Source of the DNA: Ardenticatenaceae bacterium
GTDB taxonomy: Bacteria; Chloroflexota; Anaerolineae; Promineifilales; Promineifilaceae
Reading direction: 5' to 3'
NCBI GenBank assembly: GCA_020634395.1
Contig: JACKBU010000008.1
Coordinates: 1-64,000, forward strand
DNA: 64,000 nucleotides
Both the position numbers and the translations under genes were made by a program. The notes beneath the pieces were generated by a model. It searched no databases. It was not told the origin of the DNA and worked only from the letters and a program-made list of their open reading frames with translations. This document shows, one piece after another, positions 51,627 through 60,619 of the stretch; within the stretch, counting starts at the first letter, position 1; the number at the start of each line of letters is the position of its first letter.

Positions 51627-52666
51627 CCGAACCAACCGCTCGTTTCCTCCGCGCCTGCTGCGGCCTGCCCACCGACCGCACGCCCATCTGGCTGATGCGC
51701 CAGGCCGGGCGCTATATGGCCGAATACCGCGCCCTACGCGCCCAACATTCCATGCTGGAATGCATTCACACGCCGGAACTGGCTGCCGAAATCACTTTGC
51801 AGCCCATCAAGGCCTTTGGCTTCGATGCGGCCATCATCTTTTCCGACATTTTGCCGCCGCTGGCAGGCATGGGGCTGAACCTGGAATTTGTGAAGGGCGA
51901 AGGGCCGGTACTGCACAACCGCATCGAAACCACCCGCGACGTGGACATGCTGGCTGTGCCGCCCGCCGAAGAAACGATGGGCGGCACGCTGAAAGCCATC
52001 GAACTGGCCGCCGCCGAACTGGGGACAACGCCGCTTATTGGGTTTGCCGGGGCGCCGTTTACGCTGGCGAGCTACGCCATCGAAGGCGGCGGGACCAAGA
52101 CCTATCAGCGTGTGAAAAGCTTTATGGTTCGGGAACCGGCCGCCTGGAAGCGCCTGATGAACAAATTGGTGACCGTGCAGGGCGACTATTTGCTTAAACA
52201 GGCCAAAGCCGGGGCCGCAGCGCTGCAGCTGTTTGACTCCTGGGCGGGCCATGCTCTGAGCAAGCAGGATTATGTGCGCTACGTGCAGCCATACAACAAG
52301 GCGCTGTTGGCTGCGCTCAGCAAAGCCGGGGTGCCGGTTATCAACTTCAGCACGGGCACAACGCCGTACATTGAAGAGGTGGCGGCATGCGGCGGCGACG
52401 TGATCGGCGTGGATTGGCACCTGCCGCTGGATGAGGTGTGGGCGCGCATCGGCTATGACCAGCCGATTCAAGGCAATTTGGACCCCATTGCTTTGTTGGC
52501 TCCCTGGCGGGAACTGCAAACGCGGGTGGATGATGTGTTGATGAGGGCCAACGGCCGTTCCGGCCACATCTTCAACCTCGGCCACGGCATCTACAAGGAG
52601 ACGCCGGTGGAAAATGTGCAGCGGCTGGTGGATTATGTGCGAGAGAAACCAATTCGTGATGCATGA
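51623..52666 (+). CDS. hemE: Uroporphyrinogen decarboxylase
   Basis: Removes four carboxyl groups from uroporphyrinogen III to give coproporphyrinogen III. The 347-residue enzyme has the substrate signature TPIWLMRQAGRYMAEYR, the FSDILPPL segment with the catalytic Asp and GFAGAPFTLASYAIEGG. Its ATG overlaps the chdC stop. The end REKPIRDA and TGA (52664-52666) lies in the left terminal repeat of the inserted unit, so the native C terminus was replaced by a few residues. Confidence 0.97.
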   Translation: MTEPTARFLRACCGLPTDRTPIWLMRQAGRYMAEYRALRAQHSMLECIHTPELAAEITLQPIKAFGFDAAIIFSDILPPLAGMGLNLEFVKGEGPVLHNRIETTRDVDMLAVPPAEETMGGTLKAIELAAAELGTTPLIGFAGAPFTLASYAIEGGGTKTYQRVKSFMVREPAAWKRLMNKLVTVQGDYLLKQAKAGAAALQLFDSWAGHALSKQDYVRYVQPYNKALLAALSKAGVPVINFSTGTTPYIEEVAACGGDVIGVDWHLPLDEVWARIGYDQPIQGNLDPIALLAPWRELQTRVDDVLMRANGRSGHIFNLGHGIYKETPVENVQRLVDYVREKPIRDA

Positions 52667-53182
52667 TGCGTGTGGCGTGAGGGTCTTATGAATTTTGAGG
52701 GTTGGGAAAAGGAACTGCCTCAGACAATCACGGGTGATCCGTTGTGGCATGTTCAGGTGTATCGATTGTCTCTGTTTGTCGCCGATATTAGTTGGCATGA
52801 CGTGACGAAACTAAGCCAGGACTATCGAACGCGCAGTTTGTCGGATCAACTTTATCGTGCAGTTGGCTCGGTTGGCGCCAATATCGCCGAGGGTTACAGC
52901 CGCCAGTCAAACAAGGAACAGGCCAGGTTTTTTGAGTATGCGCTGGGTTCTGCCAGAGAAAGCCGCGACTGGTACTTTAAAGCACGGCATGTCTTGGGAG
53001 ATGATGTCGTTAAGCATCGGCTGGATTTACTAACCCAAATCGTTCGCTTGTTGTTAAAAACAATCCCGCAGAAGCGCATTCAGGCACTCAAAGAAGACGG
53101 TCCTATCTATCAACCGGAAAATCTGTTTTCTGAACAAATGGACATCCCATTTTAGACCTTCACGAATCACGTATCACGCATC
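52658..53182 (+). mobile_element. 525-bp unit: four-helix-bundle gene bounded by 29-nt terminal inverted repeats
   Basis: Left end 52658-52686 and right end 53154-53182 are reverse complements at 23 of 29 positions (GATGCRTGATRCGTG...CGTGARGGTCT). The only gene inside starts two bases after the left repeat and its stop TAG (53153-53155) lies at the right repeat, so the unit is fully compact. The left repeat supplies the hemE stop and the gene's GAGGG ribosome-binding site. I see no target-site duplication and no transposase. Shorter relatives lie at 50769-50819, 49689-49704 and 37642-37664. Confidence 0.75.
52688..53155 (+). CDS. Four-helix-bundle protein (S23/IVS type)
   Basis: A 155-residue helical protein of the four-helix-bundle family (TIGR02436; S23 protein of 23S rRNA intervening sequences, also related to Avd of diversity-generating retroelements). 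The core signature is LSDQLYRAVGSVGANIAEGYSRQ followed by FFEYALGSARESRDWY (cut here to family motifs SVGANIAEG and ALGSARES). It is probably a nucleic-acid-binding oligomer. The ATG follows GAGGG in the left terminal repeat; the earlier GTG at 52670 lies in the repeat and is less likely. No reverse transcriptase is nearby. It has no known role in haem synthesis. Confidence 0.88.
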   Translation: MNFEGWEKELPQTITGDPLWHVQVYRLSLFVADISWHDVTKLSQDYRTRSLSDQLYRAVGSVGANIAEGYSRQSNKEQARFFEYALGSARESRDWYFKARHVLGDDVVKHRLDLLTQIVRLLLKTIPQKRIQALKEDGPIYQPENLFSEQMDIPF

Positions 53183-53198
53183 AAATAAGGATTTAACA

Positions 53199-54146
53199 AT
53201 GACCATGACCACAACCAATACCCCAATCGGCGTTTTGATTATGGCCTATGGCGGGCCGAACAGCCTGGATGAGATTCCGGGATACCTGGCGGATATCCGC
53301 AACGGCCGTGTCACTACCCCCGCCGTTCTGGAAGAAATTACGCGCAATTACCGGCTCATCGGCGGCAAATCGCCGCTGTTGGAGTTTAGCACGCGGCAGG
53401 TAGAGGCGGTGCGCGCCCGGCTGGACCCGGATCGATTCAAAGTCTATATGGGCATGCGCCATTGGTCGCCCTGGATCGAAGACGTGGTGGGCCAGATGAT
53501 CGACGACGGCATCACGCGGGCCATCGCCCTGGTGCTCGCGCCCCACTACAGCAAACTCAGCGTCGCCAAGTATCACGCCAAAGTCGCCGACGGCCTGGAG
53601 ATGTACCGCGGGCACATCGACTTTGATTTCATCGACAGCTACCACGACGCGCCCAAACTCATCCAGGCGCTGGCCAACCGGGTAGACGAGGGACTGAGCC
53701 GCTGGCCGGAGGCGGAGCGCGATGACGTACACGTCATTTTCAGCGCCCACAGCCTGCCGGTGCGCATCATGAAGATGGGCGATCCGTATGACAGCCAGCT
53801 CCGCGAAACGGCGCAGTTGGTGGCCGACAAAGCCGGGCTGCCGGCGGCGCGCTGGTCGTGGTGCTACCAATCGGCGGGGCGCAGCCCTGAGCCGTGGCTG
53901 GGGCCGCAAATTCAGGACCACATCCCGGCGCTGGCGGCGCAGGGCATCCGCAACATGATCAGCATCCCGGTTGGCTTTGTGTCCGACCACGTGGAGATTT
54001 TGTACGACATTGACATTCAGGCGCAGGCGGTGGCCAAAGAATTGGGGGTAAGGTTGGAACGGCCGTCTGCCCTCAACGACGACCCGCTGTACATCGAGAC
54101 GTTGGTTGATTTAATCGAAGAACGGGCAGAGACAATCGCTGCCTGA
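53199..54146 (+). CDS. cpfC: Ferrochelatase (coproporphyrin type, CpfC/HemH)
   Basis: Inserts iron into (copro)porphyrin. The 315-residue protein begins GVLIMAYGGPNSLDEIPGYL, typical of the Firmicutes/Actinobacteria-type chelatases, and has catalytic H184 (FSAHSLPVR) and E266 (GFVSDHVEILYD). In the presence of ChdC it most likely metallates coproporphyrin III. AAGGAT lies before the ATG just outside the inserted unit. It ends the haem cluster and converges with an MDR gene 8 bp away. Confidence 0.95.
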   Translation: MTMTTTNTPIGVLIMAYGGPNSLDEIPGYLADIRNGRVTTPAVLEEITRNYRLIGGKSPLLEFSTRQVEAVRARLDPDRFKVYMGMRHWSPWIEDVVGQMIDDGITRAIALVLAPHYSKLSVAKYHAKVADGLEMYRGHIDFDFIDSYHDAPKLIQALANRVDEGLSRWPEAERDDVHVIFSAHSLPVRIMKMGDPYDSQLRETAQLVADKAGLPAARWSWCYQSAGRSPEPWLGPQIQDHIPALAAQGIRNMISIPVGFVSDHVEILYDIDIQAQAVAKELGVRLERPSALNDDPLYIETLVDLIEERAETIAA

Positions 54147-54154
54147 TGGCGGCA

Positions 54155-55147
54155 TCACGCCACGGTAATGGCGATATTGCCCATTTTGTGACCAGTCTCG
54201 GCGTATCTGTGCGCCTCGGGAATTTGCGCCAGCGAAAAGCGTCGCTCATCGATCACCGACTTTAGCTTTCCCGCCTCAATGAGCTCCTTCAGGAAAAGCA
54301 GATCTTCTTTCGTCTGGCTTGAGGAGCCAATGACGACTTTTTTGCCGCCGGTCATGGAAGTCCACCAGCCGCGCAGCAGGTGGGACAGCCCGGCATTGGC
54401 TAAAAAGTAATGCCCGTTGGGGCTGAGCGATTTTAAGCGGCGGGCGAACCCTTTTTTGCCCACCACGTCGATGATCACGTCATACGCTTCGCCGTTTTGG
54501 GTGAAATCCTGTTGGACGTAGTCGATGACGTGATCTGCGCCGAGGGAACGCAGCATGGCTAATTTGGGGGCGCTGTCCACGGCCGTTACCGCCGCGCCAA
54601 ACGTGTGGGCCAACTGCACCGCAAACGTGCCGATGCTGCCTCCCGCGCCAAAAACCAGCACCTTCTGCCCAGGCTGAACAGCGGCCTGCCGCAAAAAATG
54701 CAGTGCCTCAAAACCGGCCGTCGGTACGGCGGCGGCTTCTTCGTAGCTCATGTTGGCCGGTTTGCGAGCCAGCGCCCCTTGCGTCTCACTCGGGGGCGCT
54801 TTCAGGCAGATGTATTCGGCATAAGCGCCAAACCTAAAGCCGGTCGTGCCGAACACCGGGTCGCCTGTTTTGAAGGCGGTCACATTGGGGCCAACGGCCG
54901 TTACATCACCGGCCAGTTCTTGCCCCAAAATGGGTATTCGGGTCGGTCTAATAGGGCCGGCGTAAAGACGCATGGGGAACGACAGCATCAGCGGCAGCTG
55001 CAGGCGGCGCATTTCGCAGTCCCCGGCGGTGACGGTTGTGGCCCGCACGCGCACCAGAACTTCATCGTCCTTGGGGACCGGGGTTTCTATCTCCTGGAGC
55101 TGCAGCCCGTCTGGTGAGCCGTACTTTGTCCAAACTATTGCTTGCAT
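54155..55147 (-). CDS. Zinc-free MDR oxidoreductase (quinone reductase-like), copy 1
   Basis: NAD(P)H-dependent medium-chain reductase of 330 residues. N-terminal GroES-like domain (MQAIVWTKYGSPDGLQLQE; GQELAGDVTAVG) and a Rossmann domain with VLVFGAGGSIGTFAVQLAH. The structural Cys-rich zinc loop is absent. GAGGG lies six bases before ATG 55147. It is about half-identical by eye to the MDR gene at 56284-57255 (both end with LAQxxEAHRYxxTGxKxGxxxITVA), so the pair are paralogues. Substrate unknown. Confidence 0.88.
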   Translation of the reverse strand: MQAIVWTKYGSPDGLQLQEIETPVPKDDEVLVRVRATTVTAGDCEMRRLQLPLMLSFPMRLYAGPIRPTRIPILGQELAGDVTAVGPNVTAFKTGDPVFGTTGFRFGAYAEYICLKAPPSETQGALARKPANMSYEEAAAVPTAGFEALHFLRQAAVQPGQKVLVFGAGGSIGTFAVQLAHTFGAAVTAVDSAPKLAMLRSLGADHVIDYVQQDFTQNGEAYDVIIDVVGKKGFARRLKSLSPNGHYFLANAGLSHLLRGWWTSMTGGKKVVIGSSSQTKEDLLFLKELIEAGKLKSVIDERRFSLAQIPEAHRYAETGHKMGNIAITVA

Positions 55148-55211
55148 AACCAACCCTCTTATCGACCAAACCAGCTCTTAGTTGTCTTGGTCGTCATCAC
55201 GTTTACATAAG

Positions 55212-55418
55212 TCAACCGTCATTTTCCTCAGCATTTTTCTTTTTTTGCATGGTTGCGCCGATACCAAGACCAAACGCAATCCCAATCGCTAATCCCGCCC
55301 CAGGATTACCCAGCGCAGAGCCAAGGGCAAGTCCCACACCAACGCCGATGGCAATGCCAGCGCCAAGCTTGTCGTTGCTGGCTTTTCCTTTCTTTTGATT
55401 ATTTGGATCTGAAGTCAT
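55212..55418 (-). CDS. Glycine-zipper small membrane protein (68 aa)
   Basis: A short protein with a polar Lys/Asn N terminus and one long Gly/Ala-rich hydrophobic region (GAGIAIGVGVGLALGSALG then AGLAIGIAFGLGIGA) ending in a KKK anchor. The alternating Gly pattern suggests tightly packed helices or a glycine-zipper hairpin. AAGGA precedes ATG 55418 on the minus strand. Function unknown; similar tiny proteins are common in soil bacteria. Confidence 0.7.
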   Translation of the reverse strand: MTSDPNNQKKGKASNDKLGAGIAIGVGVGLALGSALGNPGAGLAIGIAFGLGIGATMQKKKNAEENDG

Positions 55419-55533
55419 TATATTTTTCCTTAAGCTAACTAGGGGTTGATCCCTTCTCTGGTATTGTGAACGATGACACTACGTTCACGGCATAGGGTGT
55501 CAGTTACCGTTTTGTTCCCCAGTGATGATAACG

Positions 55534-56259
55534 TTACGAAACTTTGTTGTATATGACAGGCATTTGCCCCTGCCACTGGCGCCAGATGTCATCTTCCGTA
55601 ATCAAGTCAGCCATAAAGTGGCCCACGTTGATGCGGCTGGTTTGGCCCGGATCAAAGATGGCGCTGCGAATGGGTGACGGATAGACGTTATATGCGGTGA
55701 ACTCGTCCTCATCAAGCAAACTATCCGGCCGAACCACAGCCCACTCGATCTGCTTGTCGTTTTGACCAACCTTGCTTCTCAGATATTCCGCCGCCTGCTC
55801 ATTGTCCGCTTGAGGCGGCAAAAACAGGCGCAGCAGTCCAATGACACCTTTTTGAGCCAGAGAAATCGGTTCATTAAGATCACGGTTCCTGTTTCCAACC
55901 GTATTCATCAGTACAAATTTAATGGGCTTTTCAGGTCTGTTTGCTCTAACAGCCTCACATAAGCGGCGCGTCGCCTCGGTGACGAGCTTGCGCGGTTGAC
56001 CATAGATACCCTTAAAGGTCATGTTGTGTCCCAGGCAGGAGGCCACGGCATCACACCCTTTAACGTGCTGGGCTAACTCGGCGTCACTCAAATCCAGGAC
56101 GCTGGCCTGAACCACAGACAAATTGTCATGATTTTTGATAGCCGTGGGCAGCTTATCTGGTGATCGCACAATCACTTTGACACATTGTCCACGATTTAGC
56201 AGTTCTTCTGTGAGCAAGCGACCCGTTGCGCCGCTTGCTCCAACAATAAGGTTGTTCAT
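55534..56259 (-). CDS. NAD(P)-binding atypical SDR (NmrA/SDR_a5-like)
   Basis: A 241-residue Rossmann protein with NNLIVGASGATGRLLTEEL (cofactor GxxGxxG) and the C-terminal segment SRINVGHFMADLITEDDIWRQWQGQMP characteristic of the NAD(P)H-binding SDR_a5/NmrA-type family. It lacks a classical YxxxK active site. The MDR gene downstream on its own transcript side begins 24 bp upstream of its start. Role unknown, possibly redox or stress linked. Confidence 0.85.
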   Translation of the reverse strand: MNNLIVGASGATGRLLTEELLNRGQCVKVIVRSPDKLPTAIKNHDNLSVVQASVLDLSDAELAQHVKGCDAVASCLGHNMTFKGIYGQPRKLVTEATRRLCEAVRANRPEKPIKFVLMNTVGNRNRDLNEPISLAQKGVIGLLRLFLPPQADNEQAAEYLRSKVGQNDKQIEWAVVRPDSLLDEDEFTAYNVYPSPIRSAIFDPGQTSRINVGHFMADLITEDDIWRQWQGQMPVIYNKVS

Positions 56260-56283
56260 TTTCTCCGCCTTTAATCAGGTTTG

Positions 56284-57255
56284 TTATGAAGCCACGGTAA
56301 TCACAACGCTGCCTTTTTTGCGTCCTGTGTCCACATAGCGGTGGGCTTCGGCCGTTTGCGCCAGTGGATAACGTCTATCAATGAGCGATTTTAACTGACC
56401 GGCTTCCATAAGTTCGGTGAGAAAGCGGAGGTCTTTGGCCTGTTCGCTTGCGGGCCGCAGACCGGCGAACGTAATTTTTGCCTTTTTGCGGCCCACGAGT
56501 GAGGTCCGGATCACATCAAAAATAATCCCCGGAGAAAGCACGGTTGACAGATAGACGCCATTTTCCTTTAAGACGTGTTGGCAACGGCCGTATGAACTCT
56601 TCCCCGCCGCATCAAAAATAATGTCATAGGTCTCGCCGCTGTCGGTAAAGTCCTCTGTCTTGTAATCAATGACCTTATCAGCGCCCAAAGACTTTACAAA
56701 TTCCATTTTCTCTGTGCTGCAGACCCCGGTCACTTCGGCGCCCATCTGTTTGGCAAGCTGCACCGCATAACTGCCGACGCTGCCTGAAGCTCCATTGATC
56801 AGAACTTTTTGGCCGCTCTGAATTTGGCCGGTGTCTCTGAGAAACGGCAGGGCGGTGAGCACCGGATTGGTGGCGACAGCTTCTTCATGCGTTATGTTGG
56901 CCGGCTTCATAGCCAAAGCCCCGTCTTCGGGCAAACAAATGTATTCTGCATGGGCACCAAAATCGGCGGTCGCCCCAAAAACGTGGTCGCCCTCTTTAAA
57001 CAAGGTGACATCTTTGCCCACTGCTTCCACTTCTCCGGCCAGCGTGGACCCCAGCACCGGTCGTTTGGGGCGGGTGAGACCGGTATAAAACCGGCCACTC
57101 ATTGACGCTCCCTGGCGAAAGGTACTGTCAACGGCCGTTACCGTCGTCGCCTCAATTCGTATCAGCAGTTCATTATCCTTGGGTGTCGGTTTTGCCACCT
57201 CTTTGAGCTGCAGCACATCGGGTGATCCATATTCTGTATACACAATAGCTTTCAT
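56284..57255 (-). CDS. MDR oxidoreductase (quinone reductase-like), copy 2
   Basis: A 323-residue zinc-free medium-chain reductase with MKAIVYTEYGSPDVLQLKE, GSTLAGEVEAVGKDV and the NADPH loop VLINGASGSVGSYAVQLAK. Paralogous to the protein at 54155-55147. A longer in-frame start at 57369 would add 38 non-family residues; AGGAAAACCTG precedes the chosen ATG. The NmrA-like gene follows after 24 bp, so the two are probably co-transcribed. Confidence 0.88.
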   Translation of the reverse strand: MKAIVYTEYGSPDVLQLKEVAKPTPKDNELLIRIEATTVTAVDSTFRQGASMSGRFYTGLTRPKRPVLGSTLAGEVEAVGKDVTLFKEGDHVFGATADFGAHAEYICLPEDGALAMKPANITHEEAVATNPVLTALPFLRDTGQIQSGQKVLINGASGSVGSYAVQLAKQMGAEVTGVCSTEKMEFVKSLGADKVIDYKTEDFTDSGETYDIIFDAAGKSSYGRCQHVLKENGVYLSTVLSPGIIFDVIRTSLVGRKKAKITFAGLRPASEQAKDLRFLTELMEAGQLKSLIDRRYPLAQTAEAHRYVDTGRKKGSVVITVAS

Positions 57256-57376
57256 CAGGTTTTCCTTTTCCTCTAAGACCCAACGGTTTCTGATACTGCC
57301 AGTCTTGGAGAAGTTATATGTCGAGAGCGCACTCTCGCTCAGCCAAATAATCCGCTCACTGCCCCCCAAAAATCAA

Positions 57377-58459
57377 TTACCGGGAAAGAATCCGAACAAT
57401 CCGGTTATAAATGATAGTTGATATGCCTGTGGCCTTGCCGCCGACGATATTCGCTGTGCCCCAGGTGTCTCCTCCGGTTGTACTCACAAACTGAACGACA
57501 ACCGTATCCATGTCCTCGTAATAGCCGGCGATACTGTGATATCCGGGCACCCAACCGGTATGTTCATATTCGTAAATTGAGGAGTAGATCGCCTGCTCAT
57601 CGTCATTCAGCAGCGAGCCATCATTTAAGGCACGCAAAAAGATACCGACGTCTTCCGCTGTGGCGATCATCGATCCACCGGGGATGACATGATCAAGCTG
57701 CCTGAGATCATCGTCATATTCATACCAGTATCCACTGGCAAGATCGTCGTAATTCACCTGGCTGAGCAAACTGTACGTGTGCGTCAGCCCGAGAGGCGCC
57801 AATATTTCGTCAGCGATATATTGCTGGTGGCTGTAGCCCAACACGTTGTCCAGAATACGGCCGATCAGCAGATAATTTGTATTGGAGTAGCTATAGCGTG
57901 CGTCAGGCGCGAAATCTGCGGGTTTATCCAGGACCAATTCCAGAGCCTCATCAATGTCTGTCTGCGAAGTGAACCAATCCCACCCGTCAGCATCCGTGAA
58001 GTTGGGAATGCCGCTGCGATGCTGCACCATCATTCGCAAGGTAATCTGATCGGCGTTTTCAATTCTGTCGGCCAGGTCAGGCAAGTAATCGGCGAGGGTT
58101 TTATCCAGCGACAAGGTTCCGTCGGCGGCGAGTTTGGCAACGGCCGTGGCCATGTACAGCTTGCTGATACTGGCAATTCTGAACAAGGCGTGCGGATCAG
58201 CCGGTTCTTGGGTCAATTTATTTTTCCAGCCAGCCGCATAAAACTGTGGCGCTTTGTCTGCCTGATCGACGTAGACGATGATGCCATCCAACCCATAATC
58301 AATCGCCTCATCGACCTGCTCCTGCACGGTATCTGGCAAGGGGGCTATCCATGCCGGTACCAGGTCCAGGGGAGCGATGACAATGATAATGATGATGGCC
58401 ACGATGGGCATGACGATTCGCAGAAGGCGCACCGCGCGACGCTTGTTGGGATTTTCCAT
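57377..58459 (-). CDS. Beta-lactamase-fold serine hydrolase, membrane-anchored
   Basis: Class C beta-lactamase/D-alanyl-D-alanine carboxypeptidase-like serine hydrolase, 360 residues. A transmembrane anchor at 12-32 is followed by the catalytic domain with S97-x-x-K100 (ASISK), the YSN motif (YSYSNTNY) and a C-terminal strand region in which HTGWVPGYHSIAG replaces the usual HxG block. Outside the membrane, its target may be peptidoglycan or small esters. ATG 58459 preferred (GAGGAG upstream). Paralogue of the next upstream gene. Confidence 0.87.
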   Translation of the reverse strand: MENPNKRRAVRLLRIVMPIVAIIIIIVIAPLDLVPAWIAPLPDTVQEQVDEAIDYGLDGIIVYVDQADKAPQFYAAGWKNKLTQEPADPHALFRIASISKLYMATAVAKLAADGTLSLDKTLADYLPDLADRIENADQITLRMMVQHRSGIPNFTDADGWDWFTSQTDIDEALELVLDKPADFAPDARYSYSNTNYLLIGRILDNVLGYSHQQYIADEILAPLGLTHTYSLLSQVNYDDLASGYWYEYDDDLRQLDHVIPGGSMIATAEDVGIFLRALNDGSLLNDDEQAIYSSIYEYEHTGWVPGYHSIAGYYEDMDTVVVQFVSTTGGDTWGTANIVGGKATGISTIIYNRIVRILSR

Positions 58460-58514
58460 GACTTTTCTACTCCTCACGTTCAATTATTTGTGAACCTATA
58501 CTCCTGCCGGCTTC

Positions 58515-59735
58515 TCACTCCGCCGCATCCAGCAGCGAGAGCGCCGGATTCACCACCTCCGCCAGACTCTGTTCGGGATCAGCCGCATCGTGGTTGTAGA
58601 GCATCACCACAACGGTATCAGTCTCAGGCGCATAATTGAGCACCGAGCGAAAACCGGCAATATAACCGGCGTGCCCCATATAGTCTCCCTGGAGCATGAG
58701 GCCCAGACCGTAGGAGCTGCCGGGAGCGGGCGTGGTCATCGCGGCCAGCGTCTCCGGACTGTCAAACAATGCCCCACCGAACAACCCGCGGGCAAAGGTG
58801 GTCAGGTCCGCTGCGGTGGAAACCAGACCACCCGCCGACCAGCCAATGGATTCATGCAGTTCCGTGACGTCGGTCATGGCACCCTCTGCACCTGTCGTAT
58901 AGCCGTGTACCACATCAGTTACCGGCTCTTCATAGCAATCCAGGAAGGTTGACGTCATGCCCAGTGGTTCATAAATGTGCGTGCGATACGCCTCGGCCAG
59001 CGGCATTTCCGCCGCCGCTTCGATGACCATGCCGAGCAGCGTGTAGTTGGTGTTGCTGTAACGCCACTGTGTCCCCGGTTCAAACTGGGCCTTTTGGCCA
59101 TAGACGTAGCGGGCGAGCGTGTCGTGGGGGTCCCGCTGAACGCAGGCCAATGTGACGTTCCCGGTAGCCTCATCAACGACCATCTCCGTGAAAAGATCGG
59201 CGTAATAAGCCTCGTGTTCGACTACGTTGAACAGGCCTGAGGTGTGCGTCAGCAGGTGGCGCAGCGTGATCTGGTCGCCATAAGGCAGTTGAGCGGCGAC
59301 ATCCGGCAGCCACTGCGCCAGCGGATCGTCCAGGGATAACACACCCTCTTCCGCCAGTTGGAGAATCACCGTCGCGGTGAACATCTTGGTGATGCTGCCA
59401 ATTCGGAACGCGCCCTCCGGCGGCATCGGCGTGTTGTTCATACGGTCGGCGGAACCGCTGGCTCCGGCAAAGCGATATTCCGGTGCGTCGATCCACACGA
59501 TCATGCCGGGCGGTAGTTCGCCAGCGGTCAAATCGTCCATTTCCGCTTGTATCTCCGCCACGACCTCCGGCGGGAATACTTGCGAGTTGTCTTGAGTAGT
59601 GGTGTCGTCTATTTCCACTTGTGCTTCTGACACGACATCGGGCGGGGACGCTTCTGGCGCGTTCTGGGCGGTGGTGGTGCAGCCGGCCAGCAGCAGTGTG
59701 ATTAAGGTCAGGCTCAAAACAAGTTGTTTAATCAT
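58515..59735 (-). CDS. Beta-lactamase-fold serine hydrolase, lipoprotein
   Basis: A 406-residue lipoprotein (lipobox LLLAGC with Cys19) of the class C beta-lactamase-related family: S114-x-x-K117 (GSITK), YSNTNY and GHAGYIAGF near the C terminus. Between lipobox and enzyme are two copies of a PP(D/E)VV(S/A)E(A/I)Q(V/A)E(I/M)DD unit (about 31-45 and 55-69), an internal duplication in the linker. AAAGGA precedes ATG 59735. Same fold and orientation as the following gene, from which it is 55 bp away. Confidence 0.9.
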   Translation of the reverse strand: MIKQLVLSLTLITLLLAGCTTTAQNAPEASPPDVVSEAQVEIDDTTTQDNSQVFPPEVVAEIQAEMDDLTAGELPPGMIVWIDAPEYRFAGASGSADRMNNTPMPPEGAFRIGSITKMFTATVILQLAEEGVLSLDDPLAQWLPDVAAQLPYGDQITLRHLLTHTSGLFNVVEHEAYYADLFTEMVVDEATGNVTLACVQRDPHDTLARYVYGQKAQFEPGTQWRYSNTNYTLLGMVIEAAAEMPLAEAYRTHIYEPLGMTSTFLDCYEEPVTDVVHGYTTGAEGAMTDVTELHESIGWSAGGLVSTAADLTTFARGLFGGALFDSPETLAAMTTPAPGSSYGLGLMLQGDYMGHAGYIAGFRSVLNYAPETDTVVVMLYNHDAADPEQSLAEVVNPALSLLDAAE

Positions 59736-59815
59736 GGGATTTCCTTTCATTTGGGTACAGATTGGACCAAACTTGAAGATTGGTCCAATCTGGCGGAGTT
59801 AAAAGCCAGCGGTTG

Positions 59816-60568
59816 CTAATTCTGGGGTAACGGCCGTGTTGAACCAACTTCCACCGTTTTCTGCTGCCAGCCGGCCATATTCACGCCCTTTACCAGCAGC
59901 CAGATGGGGAAGGCAATTTCGGCAGCGGCGATGACCATGGCAATCAAGCCGGGGGTCGTGGTGTAGCTGGGGACCAGCAGCAGCCCAATGGCGTCAAACA
60001 GGTAGCCAATCCCGGCGGCGATGAACAGGAAACCCAGCACTTTGGGGAAGTAGCCCGACTGTACAATCAAGTAACCTAAAATCAGCACGTGGGGAACCAG
60101 GAAGGCGATGCCTATCGTGAAGCCAATGCTGTGGGCGTCGAGGAACAGCGTCACCAGCGCGTTTACCTGTTCCGGGCTAAACGCGGTCAGGAAATCAGCG
60201 CCGATCAGCAGCTGCAAGACGAAGTAGTAGTTGAGCAGGTTGAGGCCGTGGATGGTGGTCATGGCCAGCCGGGAAACGGCCGCTATCAACGACAGCGTCT
60301 TATTCACCGGCTTCAGCAGCACATACAGTACCACAGAAAGCACGATTTCGCTCAACAACACAATCAGTTCCAGCCCGACCAGGCCAAAGCGAAACAGGGA
60401 TTCGGAGTTGGTGATGTTAACGGCCGTGGCCGCCGCATCCCCAGGCACAAGCAACTGTCCAGGAATAACCATATGGGCAAAAATAGCGGCGACGGTGATA
60501 ATCAGATACAAAACACCAGCGATGCGAGCGTAAGCGGACGGGGACATTTCACGAACACGCGTTTTCAT
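59816..60568 (-). CDS. DUF4386 family membrane protein, copy 1
   Basis: A 250-residue polytopic protein with about seven hydrophobic helices. ARIAGVLYLIITVAAIFAH at the N terminus and the ILGYLIVQSGYFPKVLGFLFIAAGIGYLFD segment are characteristic of DUF4386; function not established. The start ATG 60568 is followed at 10 aa by the family motif. The gene lies 80 bp before the lipoprotein hydrolase. A second DUF4386 protein is encoded at 61767-62462. Confidence 0.85.
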   Translation of the reverse strand: MKTRVREMSPSAYARIAGVLYLIITVAAIFAHMVIPGQLLVPGDAAATAVNITNSESLFRFGLVGLELIVLLSEIVLSVVLYVLLKPVNKTLSLIAAVSRLAMTTIHGLNLLNYYFVLQLLIGADFLTAFSPEQVNALVTLFLDAHSIGFTIGIAFLVPHVLILGYLIVQSGYFPKVLGFLFIAAGIGYLFDAIGLLLVPSYTTTPGLIAMVIAAAEIAFPIWLLVKGVNMAGWQQKTVEVGSTRPLPQN

Positions 60569-60619
60569 TTCAGATTCTCCTTCGACTAGAATGGCTATAA
60601 ATAAATTTTGGGAAGCTGT

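Noticed and set aside
51734..52798. 354-codon minus-strand frame opposite hemE
   Set aside because: Antisense shadow; no motif and no start signal.
52688..53155. Diversity-generating retroelement accessory gene avd
   Set aside because: No reverse transcriptase, template repeat or variable repeat is visible nearby; general four-helix-bundle membership is all that is supported.
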